A stretch of DNA of 26,403 nucleotides from contig CAZVRG010000014.1 in NCBI GenBank assembly GCA_964630025.1, positions 1 through 26,403 of the forward strand. The letters are read 5' to 3'. The notes under the pieces were generated by a model, which did no database searches, was not told the DNA's origin, and saw only the letters and a list, made by a program, of their open reading frames with translations. The position numbers and the translations under genes were made by a program. Shown here in pieces: positions 5,654 through 13,663 of this stretch (its first letter is position 1; every line of letters begins with the position of its first letter). This DNA comes from VMFP01 sp964630025. GTDB taxonomy: Bacteria > Patescibacteriota > Andersenbacteria > UBA10190 > CAIZMI01.

Positions 5654-7381
5654 ATGAACGACTCTCCCTCTCTCCCTCCGGCTCGGTCATGGATGCGCCG
5701 ATTCGGTCGCATCGCACGAACATTGCCGAGCCGCGAACGCGTCATCGTGCTGTTCTGTATGACGGCGGTTGTTGCCGGCCTGGTGTGGGGCGCAGCATCG
5801 CTTCTCGAAGATGCCACCAGTATTGTTGCTGCCCCCGGCGGCACCGTGCGCATGGGCGCTGTCGGCCAGCCGCGATTTGTCTTGCCCATCCTTGCGCAAA
5901 CGAGCGACACCGACATGGATCTTTCCCGTCTGGTCTACAGCGGACTCCTCACGGCAACCCCGAACGGAACGCTGGTAGGCGACCTTGCCGAGTCTGTACA
6001 GGTTGCAGAAGACGGAAAAACGTACACGGTCAAACTGCGGCAAAACATTCGTTGGCACGATGGCGAACCGTTTACTGTTGATGATGTTCTGTTGACCGTT
6101 CGTCTGATCCAGGATCCTGCGGTGAAAAGCCCGATTGCAAGTAAATTCCAGGGCGTGACGGTCACCAAGGAAGATGACACAACGGTGCGCTTCTCCCTGA
6201 AAGAGCCCTATGCGTCATTTCTCCCGACGCTTCAACTAGGGATTCTCCCGGCGCACATTTGGAGCCAAGTTCCCTCACAAGGCATTGCGCTCACGGAGTA
6301 CGTGCTGCGTCCCATTGGCACCGGACCATTCAAATTCGATCGGCTCAAACGCGCGGAGTTCTCCGGTGAAATACGCGAGTACACCCTTGTACGCAATACA
6401 ACGTTTCACCGCGCGGCACCATTCCTCGACAGTCTGCAGTTCCGATTTTTCGCGACCACGGACGATCTCTTCCGCGCACTTCGCCAAGGCGAGATTGAGA
6501 GCGTCACGTTTCTGCCGCCAGCATTTGTGCAGGACGCCGAACGTCTGCGCACGGTCACCGTACAGCGCCTGCGATTGCCGCAGTATTTCGCCATTTTCTT
6601 CAACCAAACAAAGCAAGCGATCTTTGGGGATGCAGCGGTGCGTCGCGCATTGACTGCCGCGGTCGATCGAGATGCGTTGATTCGTGACGCGCTCCACGGC
6701 GAAGGCGTGCGCGTCGACGCGCCGATCCCGCCCGGAAGCGTGGGGTACGCGTCCGATCTTCCGGTGACCGGATTCGATGTGGAGCGTGCAAAGCAAAATC
6801 TTGATGAAGCAGGGTGGAAAGACGGGGATGGTGACGGCATACGAGAGAAGAACGGTGTTGCACTGCGATTCACGCTCTCCACAACCGATTGGCCGGAATA
6901 TGTTCGTACGGCGGAACTTCTTGCGGAGCAATGGCGTGTCATCGGTGCCGATGTGTCTGTACAGCCGGCAACCGTCGGCACGATGCAAACGGACATTTTG
7001 CGTCCGAGAAATTACGACGCCCTCCTCTACGGTGAAGTGCTGGGAGTCGATCCCGATCCCTATCCATTCTGGCACTCCACGCAAACGCGTGACCCGGGCG
7101 TAAATCTTGCCCTCTTTAAAGACCGCGAGGCAGACAAACTGCTGGAAGAGGCACGAAAAACTACCAACACGGAAAAACGTGCAGCGATCTATCGGAAATT
7201 TCAGGAGCGTATCATTGGTGAAGCACCCGCGATTTTCCTCTACAGTCCAACATACGCCTACGCTCTTCCGCACCGCGTACAAGGAACATTCATGGAAAGC
7301 GGGCCACTTCCGTCCGATCGCTTTGCAACCGTCGAAACGTGGTCCATGAGAACAACGCGGCTCTGGAAACGCGCAGAGTGA
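5654..7381 (+). CDS. ABC-type peptide/solute-binding protein, family 5
   Basis: Extracytoplasmic binding protein of the DppA/OppA type. 575 residues: an N-terminal membrane anchor (about 29-47, no lipobox Cys), then the mature fold opening GGTVRMGAVGQPRFVLPILA, the signature YTVKLRQNIRWHDGEPFTVD, NQTKQAIFGDAAVRRALTAAVDR, and a DGDGDG-type turn near KDGDGDGIREKNG, normal for this family. Permease and ATPase partners are absent here, so it either uses transporter subunits encoded elsewhere or works as a free scavenging protein. It follows the pilin-like gene by 2 nt and probably shares its transcript. Confidence 0.88.
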   Translation: MNDSPSLPPARSWMRRFGRIARTLPSRERVIVLFCMTAVVAGLVWGAASLLEDATSIVAAPGGTVRMGAVGQPRFVLPILAQTSDTDMDLSRLVYSGLLTATPNGTLVGDLAESVQVAEDGKTYTVKLRQNIRWHDGEPFTVDDVLLTVRLIQDPAVKSPIASKFQGVTVTKEDDTTVRFSLKEPYASFLPTLQLGILPAHIWSQVPSQGIALTEYVLRPIGTGPFKFDRLKRAEFSGEIREYTLVRNTTFHRAAPFLDSLQFRFFATTDDLFRALRQGEIESVTFLPPAFVQDAERLRTVTVQRLRLPQYFAIFFNQTKQAIFGDAAVRRALTAAVDRDALIRDALHGEGVRVDAPIPPGSVGYASDLPVTGFDVERAKQNLDEAGWKDGDGDGIREKNGVALRFTLSTTDWPEYVRTAELLAEQWRVIGADVSVQPATVGTMQTDILRPRNYDALLYGEVLGVDPDPYPFWHSTQTRDPGVNLALFKDREADKLLEEARKTTNTEKRAAIYRKFQERIIGEAPAIFLYSPTYAYALPHRVQGTFMESGPLPSDRFATVETWSMRTTRLWKRAE

Positions 7382-7423
7382 AGAGGGAGGAGTGAACAGT
7401 GCGCGGGAGGAACCCTGGTATCG

Positions 7424-7450
7424 CCCTGTTCCCTGTTTCCTGCTCCCTGT
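7424..7450. repeat. CCCTGT-type short tandem repeat
   Basis: Degenerate repeats of CCCTGTT/CCTGCTCCCTGT fill the gap before the isomerase gene. The same motif occurs at 14961-14989 inside the pgm gene. Probably a copy of a dispersed low-complexity element; no regulatory role is evident. Confidence 0.5.
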
Positions 7451-7462
7451 ACTCTTACAGAC

Positions 7463-8530
7463 ATGTCACATCCACTTGATACAGAACACATGGAAGACAC
7501 CATCCGGCAGTCCCCTGGACAGTTTGTTGCAGGACTACGTGCGGCGGAGCAGGTAGCGCTTCCTGCCGGACGGTTCTCCCACATTCTCTTGGCCGGTCTG
7601 GGAGGCTCGTGGATGGCCGGGGCACTTGTACGCGAAGCACAGCTCACATCCGTACCGATCACCATTCATCGAAGCTATGATCTGCCGCGCGCGCTCCCAA
7701 GCGGAACACTGGTCATCGCTTCCTCATTTTCCGGGAATACGGAAGAAACGCTTTCTGCATATGCTGCGGCGCGCAGCGCGGGGCTTCCACTGCTCGGCAT
7801 TGCCGCCGGCGGCGAGTTGGAAAAGCGCTGCACGCAGGACGGGATTCCCTTCCTGAAGATTCCGGCGGACCCGCCCACCATGCAGCCGCGCAGCGCGACA
7901 GGATATGGCGTTGGCATTCTGGCGCAGGTGCTCGCCCGTCTCGGGTGTGCAACACCGGATGCGGTTTCCGCTGTTGGAACACTCGGCGCATCGCTGCAGC
8001 AGGCGATGGAACCTGCCCGTGCGCGGGCGGAAACGCTTGTTCCTCCGCTTGTGCAGGCAACACCCATCATCTATGCCTCCGATCGATTCGAGACCGTCGC
8101 ACGCATCTGGAAAATCAAAATCAACGAGAACGCAAAAACCGCGGCGTTTTCCAACGTGTTTCCGGAGCTGAATCACAACGAAATGATCGGGTGGTCGAAG
8201 ATCCCCCGAAGCCGCTTGCCCGCCGAAGCCTTGGCGAAGGCGGGTGGCGAAGGCCGGTCGCAACCGCACGGCGCATTTCATATCATCCTCCTCCGCGATC
8301 CCGCCGATCACCCGCGCATCCAAAAACGCTTCGATATCACACTCGCCCTCTTGCAAGAAAAGGGTATCTCGAGTAGTATCGTACCGATTACCGGAGCAAG
8401 CCTCCCAGAAAAGATCTTTTCAACGCTCCTTCTTGGTGATTGGATGAGCACACTGCTTGCACTCGCTCTTGGCATCAACCCGAGCCCTGTACCAATGGTC
8501 GAAGACTTAAAGAGACGCTTGAAGGAATAA
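7463..8530 (+). CDS. Bifunctional phosphoglucose/phosphomannose isomerase (SIS domains)
   Basis: Interconverts fructose-6-phosphate with glucose-6-phosphate and mannose-6-phosphate in the cytoplasm. 355 residues with two SIS domains: HILLAGLGGSWMAGALV and IASSFSGNTEETLSAY (sugar-phosphate loop) in the first, PELNHNEMIGW and the C-terminal segment FHIILLRDPADHPRIQKRFD in the second. These fit the bacterial bifunctional PGI/PMI family rather than classical Pgi. Residues about 250-268 (LPAEALAKAGGEG) come from a palindromic insertion at a surface loop before the second lobe, in frame. With the two mutases downstream it links glycolytic and nucleotide-sugar pools. ATG 7463 gives the family N-terminus; no ribosome-binding site is obvious. 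Confidence 0.88.
   Translation: MSHPLDTEHMEDTIRQSPGQFVAGLRAAEQVALPAGRFSHILLAGLGGSWMAGALVREAQLTSVPITIHRSYDLPRALPSGTLVIASSFSGNTEETLSAYAAARSAGLPLLGIAAGGELEKRCTQDGIPFLKIPADPPTMQPRSATGYGVGILAQVLARLGCATPDAVSAVGTLGASLQQAMEPARARAETLVPPLVQATPIIYASDRFETVARIWKIKINENAKTAAFSNVFPELNHNEMIGWSKIPRSRLPAEALAKAGGEGRSQPHGAFHIILLRDPADHPRIQKRFDITLALLQEKGISSSIVPITGASLPEKIFSTLLLGDWMSTLLALALGINPSPVPMVEDLKRRLKE
8219..8244. repeat. Short palindromic insertion inside the isomerase gene
   Basis: CCCGCC (8219-8224) and GGCGGG (8239-8244) flank GAAGCCTTGGCGAA. It is translated as PAEALAKAG without disturbing the frame. Similar CCCGCC/GGCGGG palindromes flank the tRNA and occur in glmM. Confidence 0.5.
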
Positions 8531-8555
8531 TGCTTCATCGTCGTAACGTTTGGGG

Positions 8556-8676
8556 TCCCCACGAATCAGGAGCGCAGTCCCGCCACAGGCGGGACGAGCA
8601 CGGTTTTGTGGGGAAAAGGAGCAACCGCGAAGCCGGAAGCCCCGCAATATGCGGGGCGCGAGGCGAAGCGAGTTGC
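8556..8676. repeat. Palindrome cluster upstream of tRNA-Leu
   Basis: Three stems: TCCCCAC (8556-8562) with GTGGGGA (8608-8614); inside it GTCCCGCC (8577-8584) with GGCGGGAC (8588-8595); then GCAAC (8621-8625) with GTTGC (8672-8676), enclosing GCCCCGC/GCGGGGC around AATAT (8639-8657). They may terminate the isomerase transcript, but T-runs are lacking, so a dispersed palindromic repeat is as likely. Confidence 0.55.
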
Positions 8677-8681
8677 GACGA

Positions 8682-8765
8682 GGGGACGTGGCGGAATGGT
8701 AGACGCGCACGCTTCAGGAGCGTGTGGGGCAACCCGTGAGAGTTCGACTCTCTCCGTCCCCACCA
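8682..8765 (+). tRNA. tRNA-Leu (anticodon CAG)
   Basis: 84 nt with encoded CCA. Acceptor stem GGGGACG/CGTCCCC, D-arm GCG...CGC, anticodon stem CACGC/GCGTG with loop TTCAGGA (anticodon CAG at 8715-8717), long variable arm GGG-GCAA-CCC as in class II tRNAs, T-arm GAGAG-TTCGACT-CTCTC, discriminator A. All stems are perfect. Reads CUG codons. Confidence 0.96.
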
Positions 8766-8832
8766 TCCGGCTTCGTCCCGCCTTGGGCGGGACTACGCCG
8801 TGATTTTTCACCCAAGCCGGATGCCACGGCGT
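8765..8832. repeat. Interleaved inverted repeats downstream of tRNA-Leu
   Basis: ATCCGGCTT (8765-8773) pairs with AAGCCGGAT (8814-8822), while ACGCCGTG (8795-8802) pairs with CACGGCGT (8825-8832). The pairings cross, giving an H-type pseudoknot topology, with a third hairpin GTCCCGCC-TTG-GGCGGGAC (8775-8793) inside. A TTTTT run lies at 8804-8808. It could be a tRNA terminator or 3' processing structure, or a composite of inserted palindromes. Confidence 0.5.
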
Positions 8833-8882
8833 AGCGCAGCGAAGCCGGGCACCATACTATTTTTGATATCTGGATTGATTTC

Positions 8883-10808
8883 ATGACACCCGAAACAATA
8901 CAACGACCACCCCCGCCCCGACATCGTGGGGGCCCATCAACTCCTCCATCACGACATGGAGGAAATACGCCGCGTGGAGATCGAGGACGGAACCGCGGAC
9001 GCGCGCCGCGCCGTATGCCTGCGGGTAGACACGGGTCACGCAAGCCGTTCGCGCCATCCCGCAGCGGGCACAGAAGCGAAGAGCAGGGACCGGTGGGTCC
9101 ATTTCTGAAAGACTTCATCAAACCCAACGAGGAAGTAATGCACATCGTGCCGCTGGGGGGGTTTGAAGAAACCGGCGGACGCAATTGCCTTGCAGTGGAA
9201 TATCAAGGACACGTTCTTCTGATGGACGCCGGCGTGATGTTCCCGGAACAAGATATGCCGGGCGTGGATTACATCATTCCGGATATCACGAGCTTGCGGG
9301 GATTGGAGCAAAACATCCGCGGCATTCTTGTGACCCACGCGCATCGCGATCATATTGGCGCGCTTCCCCACCTCCTCCCCCGTCTTGGAAACCCGCCAAT
9401 CTACGGAGCGCCGTTCGCCATCAAACTGATCCAAAAGCAGCATCAGGATTTTCCTGACAATCAAAAGCCGCGCACGGTAGAAATTCAAGCAGGATCGGTG
9501 ACTCGTATCGGTCCATTCGAGATCGAAGCGATACACGAACTGCACAGCATCCCGGACGCGTTGGGACTTGCGATTCGTACGCCTGCGGGAACGATCTTGA
9601 ACACCGGAGACTGGCGCCTGGATCCGGATCCTGTGCATGACCGAAAAACTGACTTGGACGGTTTGAGAAAAATCGGCGATCGCGGCGTGACCGCGCTTTT
9701 TGCGGAGTCCACCGGCGCGGACAAACCCGGACAAGGCATTTCGGAGCGGGTCGTTTTCGAGAATCTTGAGAAAATTTTCCGTCAGTCGGAAGGCCGCATC
9801 TTCGTTTCTCTGAACTCCGCTATGCTGAACCGCATTCAGCAACTCCTCGAGCTCGCAGGTATGTACCGCCGCAACGTCATCATTGAAGGGTTCAGTATGC
9901 GAACGAACGTGGAGATCGCGCGGGAGTTGAAGTATATCGACGTTCCCAAAGGACTCATTATTCCTGCCGAACAATCGAACCGGATTCCCCCAGCACGTGT
10001 GCTGGTGCTTTCGACAGGCGCGCAGGCGGAAGAAGGCTCCGCCCTCATGCGCATCGTGAACCGCGAGCACCGCAGTTTAAAGATCGAGCCCGGCGATACG
10101 GTGGTGTTTTCTTCGTCCGTTATCCCGGGAAATGAACGTGCAATCGAAAATTTGAAAGATTACCTTGCGCGGCAAGGTGCGGAAATTTACCACAGCCAGG
10201 CGATGGACATTCATGCGAGCGGCCATCCGCGCCAGGAGGATTTGAAGGAAATGCTCCGCACGGTGCAGCCGGAATTCGTGATCCCCCACCACGGAAATTA
10301 CTTCAATCGCATGCTGCATGGAAAACTTGCGCAGGAGGTAGGCATTCCGAAGGACCGGATTGTGCTGCCCAAAAGCAACGGACAGATCATCGAAATTCGC
10401 CCGCACCGCGTGACGCTTACGCAAACCGTCTTGCCCGTGAACTACATCATGGTGGACGGTCTCGGTGTCGGCGACGTGGGAGAAGTTGTGTTGCGTGACC
10501 GCCAGATTCTTGCGGACGAGGGTATTGTGATTGCCATCATCAAGCTTGCGCATCGGAACGGACAGCTGATCGGCCAGCCGGACATCGTGTCGCGCGGGTT
10601 CGTGTACATGAAAGGGCAAAAGAAGCTTTTGGAAGATACGAAGCAAAAAATTCGGGAAATCCTGACGCGCACGCAAAAACCCAACGGCGCCGACAATGTG
10701 CCGAACGAAGTATATATTAAGACAAAGCTCCGCGACGATCTCGGGCAATTCTTCTTTCAGAAGACGCAGCGCCGTCCGATGATTATTCCGCTCCTGATCG
10801 AGGTATAA
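8883..10808 (+). CDS. rnj: Ribonuclease J
   Basis: Metallo-beta-lactamase/beta-CASP nuclease that degrades and matures RNA with 5'-exonuclease and endonuclease activity. 641 residues. The metal site motif is THAHRDHIGALPH (H152, H154, D156, H157); other family blocks are IPLGGFEE-like VPLGGFEETGGRN, LNTGDWRLDPDP, and QPEFVIPHHGNYFNRM near the C-terminal catalytic His. The first ~85 residues are a Pro/Arg/Gly-rich disordered extension, not part of the fold, and could help RNA or membrane contact. An internal ATG at 9138 (MHIVPLGGFEE) would give a core-only enzyme. Ends 20 nt before the first four-helix-bundle gene. Upstream are the tRNA and its palindromes. Confidence 0.94.
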   Translation: MTPETIQRPPPPRHRGGPSTPPSRHGGNTPRGDRGRNRGRAPRRMPAGRHGSRKPFAPSRSGHRSEEQGPVGPFLKDFIKPNEEVMHIVPLGGFEETGGRNCLAVEYQGHVLLMDAGVMFPEQDMPGVDYIIPDITSLRGLEQNIRGILVTHAHRDHIGALPHLLPRLGNPPIYGAPFAIKLIQKQHQDFPDNQKPRTVEIQAGSVTRIGPFEIEAIHELHSIPDALGLAIRTPAGTILNTGDWRLDPDPVHDRKTDLDGLRKIGDRGVTALFAESTGADKPGQGISERVVFENLEKIFRQSEGRIFVSLNSAMLNRIQQLLELAGMYRRNVIIEGFSMRTNVEIARELKYIDVPKGLIIPAEQSNRIPPARVLVLSTGAQAEEGSALMRIVNREHRSLKIEPGDTVVFSSSVIPGNERAIENLKDYLARQGAEIYHSQAMDIHASGHPRQEDLKEMLRTVQPEFVIPHHGNYFNRMLHGKLAQEVGIPKDRIVLPKSNGQIIEIRPHRVTLTQTVLPVNYIMVDGLGVGDVGEVVLRDRQILADEGIVIAIIKLAHRNGQLIGQPDIVSRGFVYMKGQKKLLEDTKQKIREILTRTQKPNGADNVPNEVYIKTKLRDDLGQFFFQKTQRRPMIIPLLIEV

Positions 10809-11252
10809 CGCAAAACGGAAAACGCAAAGTGCAAAACCAAACTGAAAAAGCTAAAAAGGATCTCCGACAGCGGTGCATAGACTTTTCCGTTAATACACTC
10901 CTGTACGTGGATACATTCTCACGCGCGGTAACAAGTGATGTCATCGCAAAACAACTCGCTCGATCTGCAACATCCGTAGGCGCAAACGTTACGGAAGCGT
11001 TTGGTTCCGGAAGTAAACGTGATTTTGTGAATTTCTTTTCCATCGCATTGAAATCGGCAAAAGAAACGGCGTACTGGCTCCTTCTTTGTCAACGAGCGCA
11101 GAAAGGAAATCTTACTCTGCTTCCTGCGTTAGCGCAGGAATGTGAGGAACTCACAAGAATGATTGCCGCAAGCATCCTCACCGTGAAAGGCAAACGATAG
11201 CTTCGAGTTTTTGGGTTTCCTTTTGCGTTTTTACCTTTACGCTTTACGCTTC
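10806..11252. repeat. Inverted-repeat frame around four-helix-bundle copy 1
   Basis: The left flank (10807-10833) is rich in ACGCAAAA/GGAAAACG. The right flank (about 11215-11252) reads on the other strand as GCGTAAAG repeats ending AACGCAAAAGGAAAC. The best match is AACGCAAAACGGAAAAC against AACGCAAAAGGAAAC, with small indels. The flanks lie in otherwise intergenic DNA immediately next to rnj and trpS. Confidence 0.5.
10829..11200 (+). CDS. Four-helix-bundle protein, S23/Avd-like (copy 1)
   Basis: 123 residues, nearly all helical. RQRCIDFSVNTLLYVDTF, the QLARSATSVGANVTEAFGSG motif, then FFSIALKSAKETAYWLLLCQ match the S23 family first found as intervening sequences in 23S rRNA genes (PF05635), which also includes the DGR accessory protein Avd. 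Members form pentameric bundles with basic surfaces that bind nucleic acid. Start is GTG 10829. The gene sits alone between rnj and trpS and is framed by A-rich inverted repeats, so it looks like a small inserted cassette. Its function here is unknown; no rRNA or DGR repeat is nearby. Confidence 0.85.
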   Translation: MQNQTEKAKKDLRQRCIDFSVNTLLYVDTFSRAVTSDVIAKQLARSATSVGANVTEAFGSGSKRDFVNFFSIALKSAKETAYWLLLCQRAQKGNLTLLPALAQECEELTRMIAASILTVKGKR

Positions 11253-11257
11253 CCTGT

Positions 11258-12271
11258 ATGGACCTTCCGTCCGACAAGCGCGTCTTGAGCGCAGCGCAAC
11301 CGACGGGCGACCTGCACATCGGGAACTACCTTGGCGCGCTCACACAGTGGGTCGCGCTGCAGAATGCGGGCAATGACTGCGTCTTTCCGATCGTCGATCT
11401 CCACGCAATCACCGTTCCCTACGACCCGAAGACCTTCAGCGACACCGTGCTGAAGACGGCGGCGGTCTATATCGCTGCGGGCATTGATCCGACACAAAGT
11501 ACGATATTTATCCAATCGCATGTCTCTGCCCACGCCGAAGCGGCATGGCTGCTCACCACCATCACGCCGTACGGCGACCTCACGCGCATGACGCAATTTA
11601 AGGAGAAAGGCGCACGGCAAAAAACCGTGGGTACTGGCCTGTTTGCCTATCCGATTCTGATGGCAGCAGATATTCTCCTGTACCGCACGGAACTTGTTCC
11701 GGTGGGCGACGATCAGTTGCAACACCTCGAATTCACGCGCACGCTCGCGCGAAAATTCAACAGGCAATTCGGCAAAACATTCACGGAACCGGAGGCGTTT
11801 CTGCTGAATGACACGGCGCGCATCATGTCGCTCACCGATCCGAAGCGAAAGATGAGCAAAAGCGACAAGCCGGAAAGCCGCATCGGCCTTCTGGACGACC
11901 CGACGACCATCGAGAAAAAAATTCGTTCCGCCGTCACGGATTCCGGCACCGGCGTCAATCCGAAGAAAATCGGTCCTGCGATGAAGAATCTTCTCACCAT
12001 CTTCAGCGCGTTCAGCAAGACATCTTCTCCGGATATTGCCGAACGGTACGCGGGACAGGGATATTCGGTATTCAAGAAAGCGCTCACTGAACTCCTCATT
12101 GACAAGCTTTCCGTGATCCGGACGCGCGCGAATATGCTTCTGCAAGATCGCGCGGAGTTGCGCCGCATCCTTGCGGATGGAGCTGGGCAGGCAGCAGAAA
12201 CCGCGCAGCAGACGCTCGCGGTGATGAAAGACCGCATGGGACTTCCCTCGGAAATTTCGAATGCCGAATGA
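11258..12271 (+). CDS. trpS: Tryptophan--tRNA ligase
   Basis: Class I aminoacyl-tRNA synthetase that charges tRNA-Trp. 337 residues, normal length. The adenylate-binding signature is GDLHIGNYLGAL (H20-N23 in place of HIGH); MTQFKEK, the YPILMAADILLY helix that positions Trp, PVGDDQLQH, and the KMSKS loop (198-202) all follow in order. The C-terminal VMKDRMGL is the expected family end; the extra PSEISNAE is encoded by the left inverted repeat of the next cassette. Stop at 12269 is three bases before the following ATG. Confidence 0.97.
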   Translation: MDLPSDKRVLSAAQPTGDLHIGNYLGALTQWVALQNAGNDCVFPIVDLHAITVPYDPKTFSDTVLKTAAVYIAAGIDPTQSTIFIQSHVSAHAEAAWLLTTITPYGDLTRMTQFKEKGARQKTVGTGLFAYPILMAADILLYRTELVPVGDDQLQHLEFTRTLARKFNRQFGKTFTEPEAFLLNDTARIMSLTDPKRKMSKSDKPESRIGLLDDPTTIEKKIRSAVTDSGTGVNPKKIGPAMKNLLTIFSAFSKTSSPDIAERYAGQGYSVFKKALTELLIDKLSVIRTRANMLLQDRAELRRILADGAGQAAETAQQTLAVMKDRMGLPSEISNAE

Positions 12272-12729
12272 TAAATGACAGAATCAAGCGCGAACGAAAA
12301 AGCTTTATACGACCTTGAAGAACGTACCGGAAGTTTCGGGCGCGAGATAATTCGCTTTGTGAGAACAGTCTCTCTCACCGTTATTACGAGACCTCTCATT
12401 GATCAGCTTGTCCGTTCGGGAACAAGCATTGGTGCTAACTACTGTGAGGCAAATGACGCGGAGTCCAAGAATGACTTCAAGCATAAAATCGGTATCTGTC
12501 GTAAAGAAACGCGAGAGACAATGCACTGGCTTCGGATGATCACCGAGGCCTCACCGGAAAACACGAAAGAGGTACAGCGGCTGTGGCAAGAGGCGAAAGA
12601 ACTCAACCTTATCTTCAGCGCGATCGTCCGCTCGACTGCTGGAATTAGACACTCACATTCTGATGCTCATCATTAATACGCGTAGTCGATATTCATTCGT
12701 CATTCTGTCATTCGTTATTCATCATTTAT
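12260..12729. repeat. Inverted-repeat frame around four-helix-bundle copy 2
   Basis: The left flank contains AATGATAAATGACAGAATCA (12264-12283). The reverse complement of the right flank (12691-12729) contains AATAACGAATGACAGAATGA: 16 of 20 positions agree, with AATGACAGAAT exact. The left arm overlaps the end of trpS and the start of the bundle gene; the right arm abuts the purN ATG. The repeat unit (GAATGAC-like) differs from that around copy 1. Confidence 0.6.
12275..12676 (+). CDS. Four-helix-bundle protein, S23/Avd-like (copy 2)
   Basis: 133 residues of the same family as copy 1 (DQLVRSGTSIGANYCEAN, then FKHKIGICRKETRETMHWLRMI, ELNLIFSAIV), but clearly diverged, so not a recent duplication. 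The ATG at 12275 lies inside the left inverted repeat. The gene fills the trpS-purN gap and has no other visible partner. Likely an oligomeric nucleic-acid-binding helical bundle; biological role unknown. Confidence 0.87.
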   Translation: MTESSANEKALYDLEERTGSFGREIIRFVRTVSLTVITRPLIDQLVRSGTSIGANYCEANDAESKNDFKHKIGICRKETRETMHWLRMITEASPENTKEVQRLWQEAKELNLIFSAIVRSTAGIRHSHSDAHH

Positions 12730-13342
12730 GTTAACTCTTCGTCTTGGGGTGCTTCTTTCGGGATCCGGCACCACGCTCCAAAACCTTATTGACCGGTCAC
12801 AAAAAGGAGAGCCGTATACCATCTCTGTCGTGATCGGCTCAAAGCCGGATGCATATGGTCTTGCGCGCGCACGGCAAGCGAACATCCCCGCAGTCTGCAT
12901 TCCACGCAAAGATTCTCCAAGCACCGATGCGTACAACGAAGCGCTGTGGCAGGAAATTCGAAAACATGACGTGAGTCATGTCGTCCTCGCGGGATTCATG
13001 CACATGCTCCGCGTGCCGGAGGATTTTCTTCACAAAATTGTAAACATCCACCCCGCTCTTCTTCCCGCCTTCGGCGGAAAAGGCATGTATGGCATTCATG
13101 TGCACGAGGCCGTACTCGAATACGGCGCGAAAGTCACCGGCTGCACCGTACACTTCGTAGACGAGCAGTATGACACCGGTCCTATTATTCTTCAGAAAGC
13201 TGTAACTGTTCGCGAAGACGACACGGCGGAGACGCTTCAAACGCGCGTGCAAGAAGCGGAACGTGAAGCGCTTCCCGAAGCTCTCCGGTACATTGCCGAA
13301 GAGCGCGTGACTGTTGAGGATCGCCGCGTCCACATTCGCTAA
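12728..13342 (+). CDS. purN: Phosphoribosylglycinamide formyltransferase
   Basis: Third step of de novo purine synthesis: transfers formyl from 10-formyl-THF to GAR. 204 residues. The N-terminal phosphate loop is LGVLLSGSGTTLQNLID; the catalytic site is VNIHPALLPAFGGKGMYG (N106, H108) with D149 in VDEQYDTGPII, and VHEAVLEYGAKVTGCTVHF lies between. All catalytic residues are present. ATG 12728 directly follows the right inverted repeat of the preceding cassette, and no ribosome-binding site is clear. A purine pathway gene suggests that this lineage is less reduced than many CPR bacteria. Confidence 0.95.
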   Translation: MLTLRLGVLLSGSGTTLQNLIDRSQKGEPYTISVVIGSKPDAYGLARARQANIPAVCIPRKDSPSTDAYNEALWQEIRKHDVSHVVLAGFMHMLRVPEDFLHKIVNIHPALLPAFGGKGMYGIHVHEAVLEYGAKVTGCTVHFVDEQYDTGPIILQKAVTVREDDTAETLQTRVQEAEREALPEALRYIAEERVTVEDRRVHIR

Positions 13343-13362
13343 ACACATCAATACAAGAAAAT

Positions 13363-13388
13363 GACCGTACAGCATGTGCTGTACGGTC
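13363..13388. terminator. Perfect 26-bp palindrome, likely bidirectional terminator
   Basis: GACCGTACAGCA (13363-13374) pairs fully with TGCTGTACGGTC (13377-13388). It lies 20 nt after purN. On the minus strand it is followed by ATTTTCTTGT, the better T-tract, so it also fits as the end of a minus-strand transcript coming from pgm or from the unexplained 13389-13663 segment. Confidence 0.7.
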
Positions 13389-13663
13389 TCCTTATGGCCA
13401 GCAATCCGATGACGGAAACAACACTGCGTGCACGGTATATTCTTCCAGCAGACATCCACACATCCTGTTGTCGACGCGAGCGACCGAATGGGTAGACGAG
13501 CCCCCTGACATCGTCGCTGTGCCATTCCAACGGGTTGGCACTCCTTCAGAACATCGTGCTGATGGCGGGCACCGACGCGGGAACGAAGAACGGGAAGAAA
13601 GGAACGCCGTCTCTCCGCAAGCACAATAGCACCCGCGCATCACACGGGCAAGCGAGTTGTCAA
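13389..13663. other. Unexplained 275-bp segment between purN and pgm
   Basis: No recognisable protein is encoded. Minus-strand ORFs of 60 and 83 codons exist, but their composition (Arg/Ser/Cys rich, no domain pattern) is that of non-coding frames. A small hairpin GTGCCA/TGGCAC lies near 13520-13542, and GTCAAC-TAGT-GTTGAC at 13659-13674 overlaps the pgm stop. It could be the 3' UTR of pgm, or a small RNA ended by the 13363-13388 palindrome. Confidence 0.35.

Noticed and set aside
13392..13643. 83-codon minus-strand ORF after pgm, ending just before a terminator
   Set aside because: Arg/Ser/Cys-rich composition without domain pattern or ribosome-binding site; kept only as an unexplained segment.
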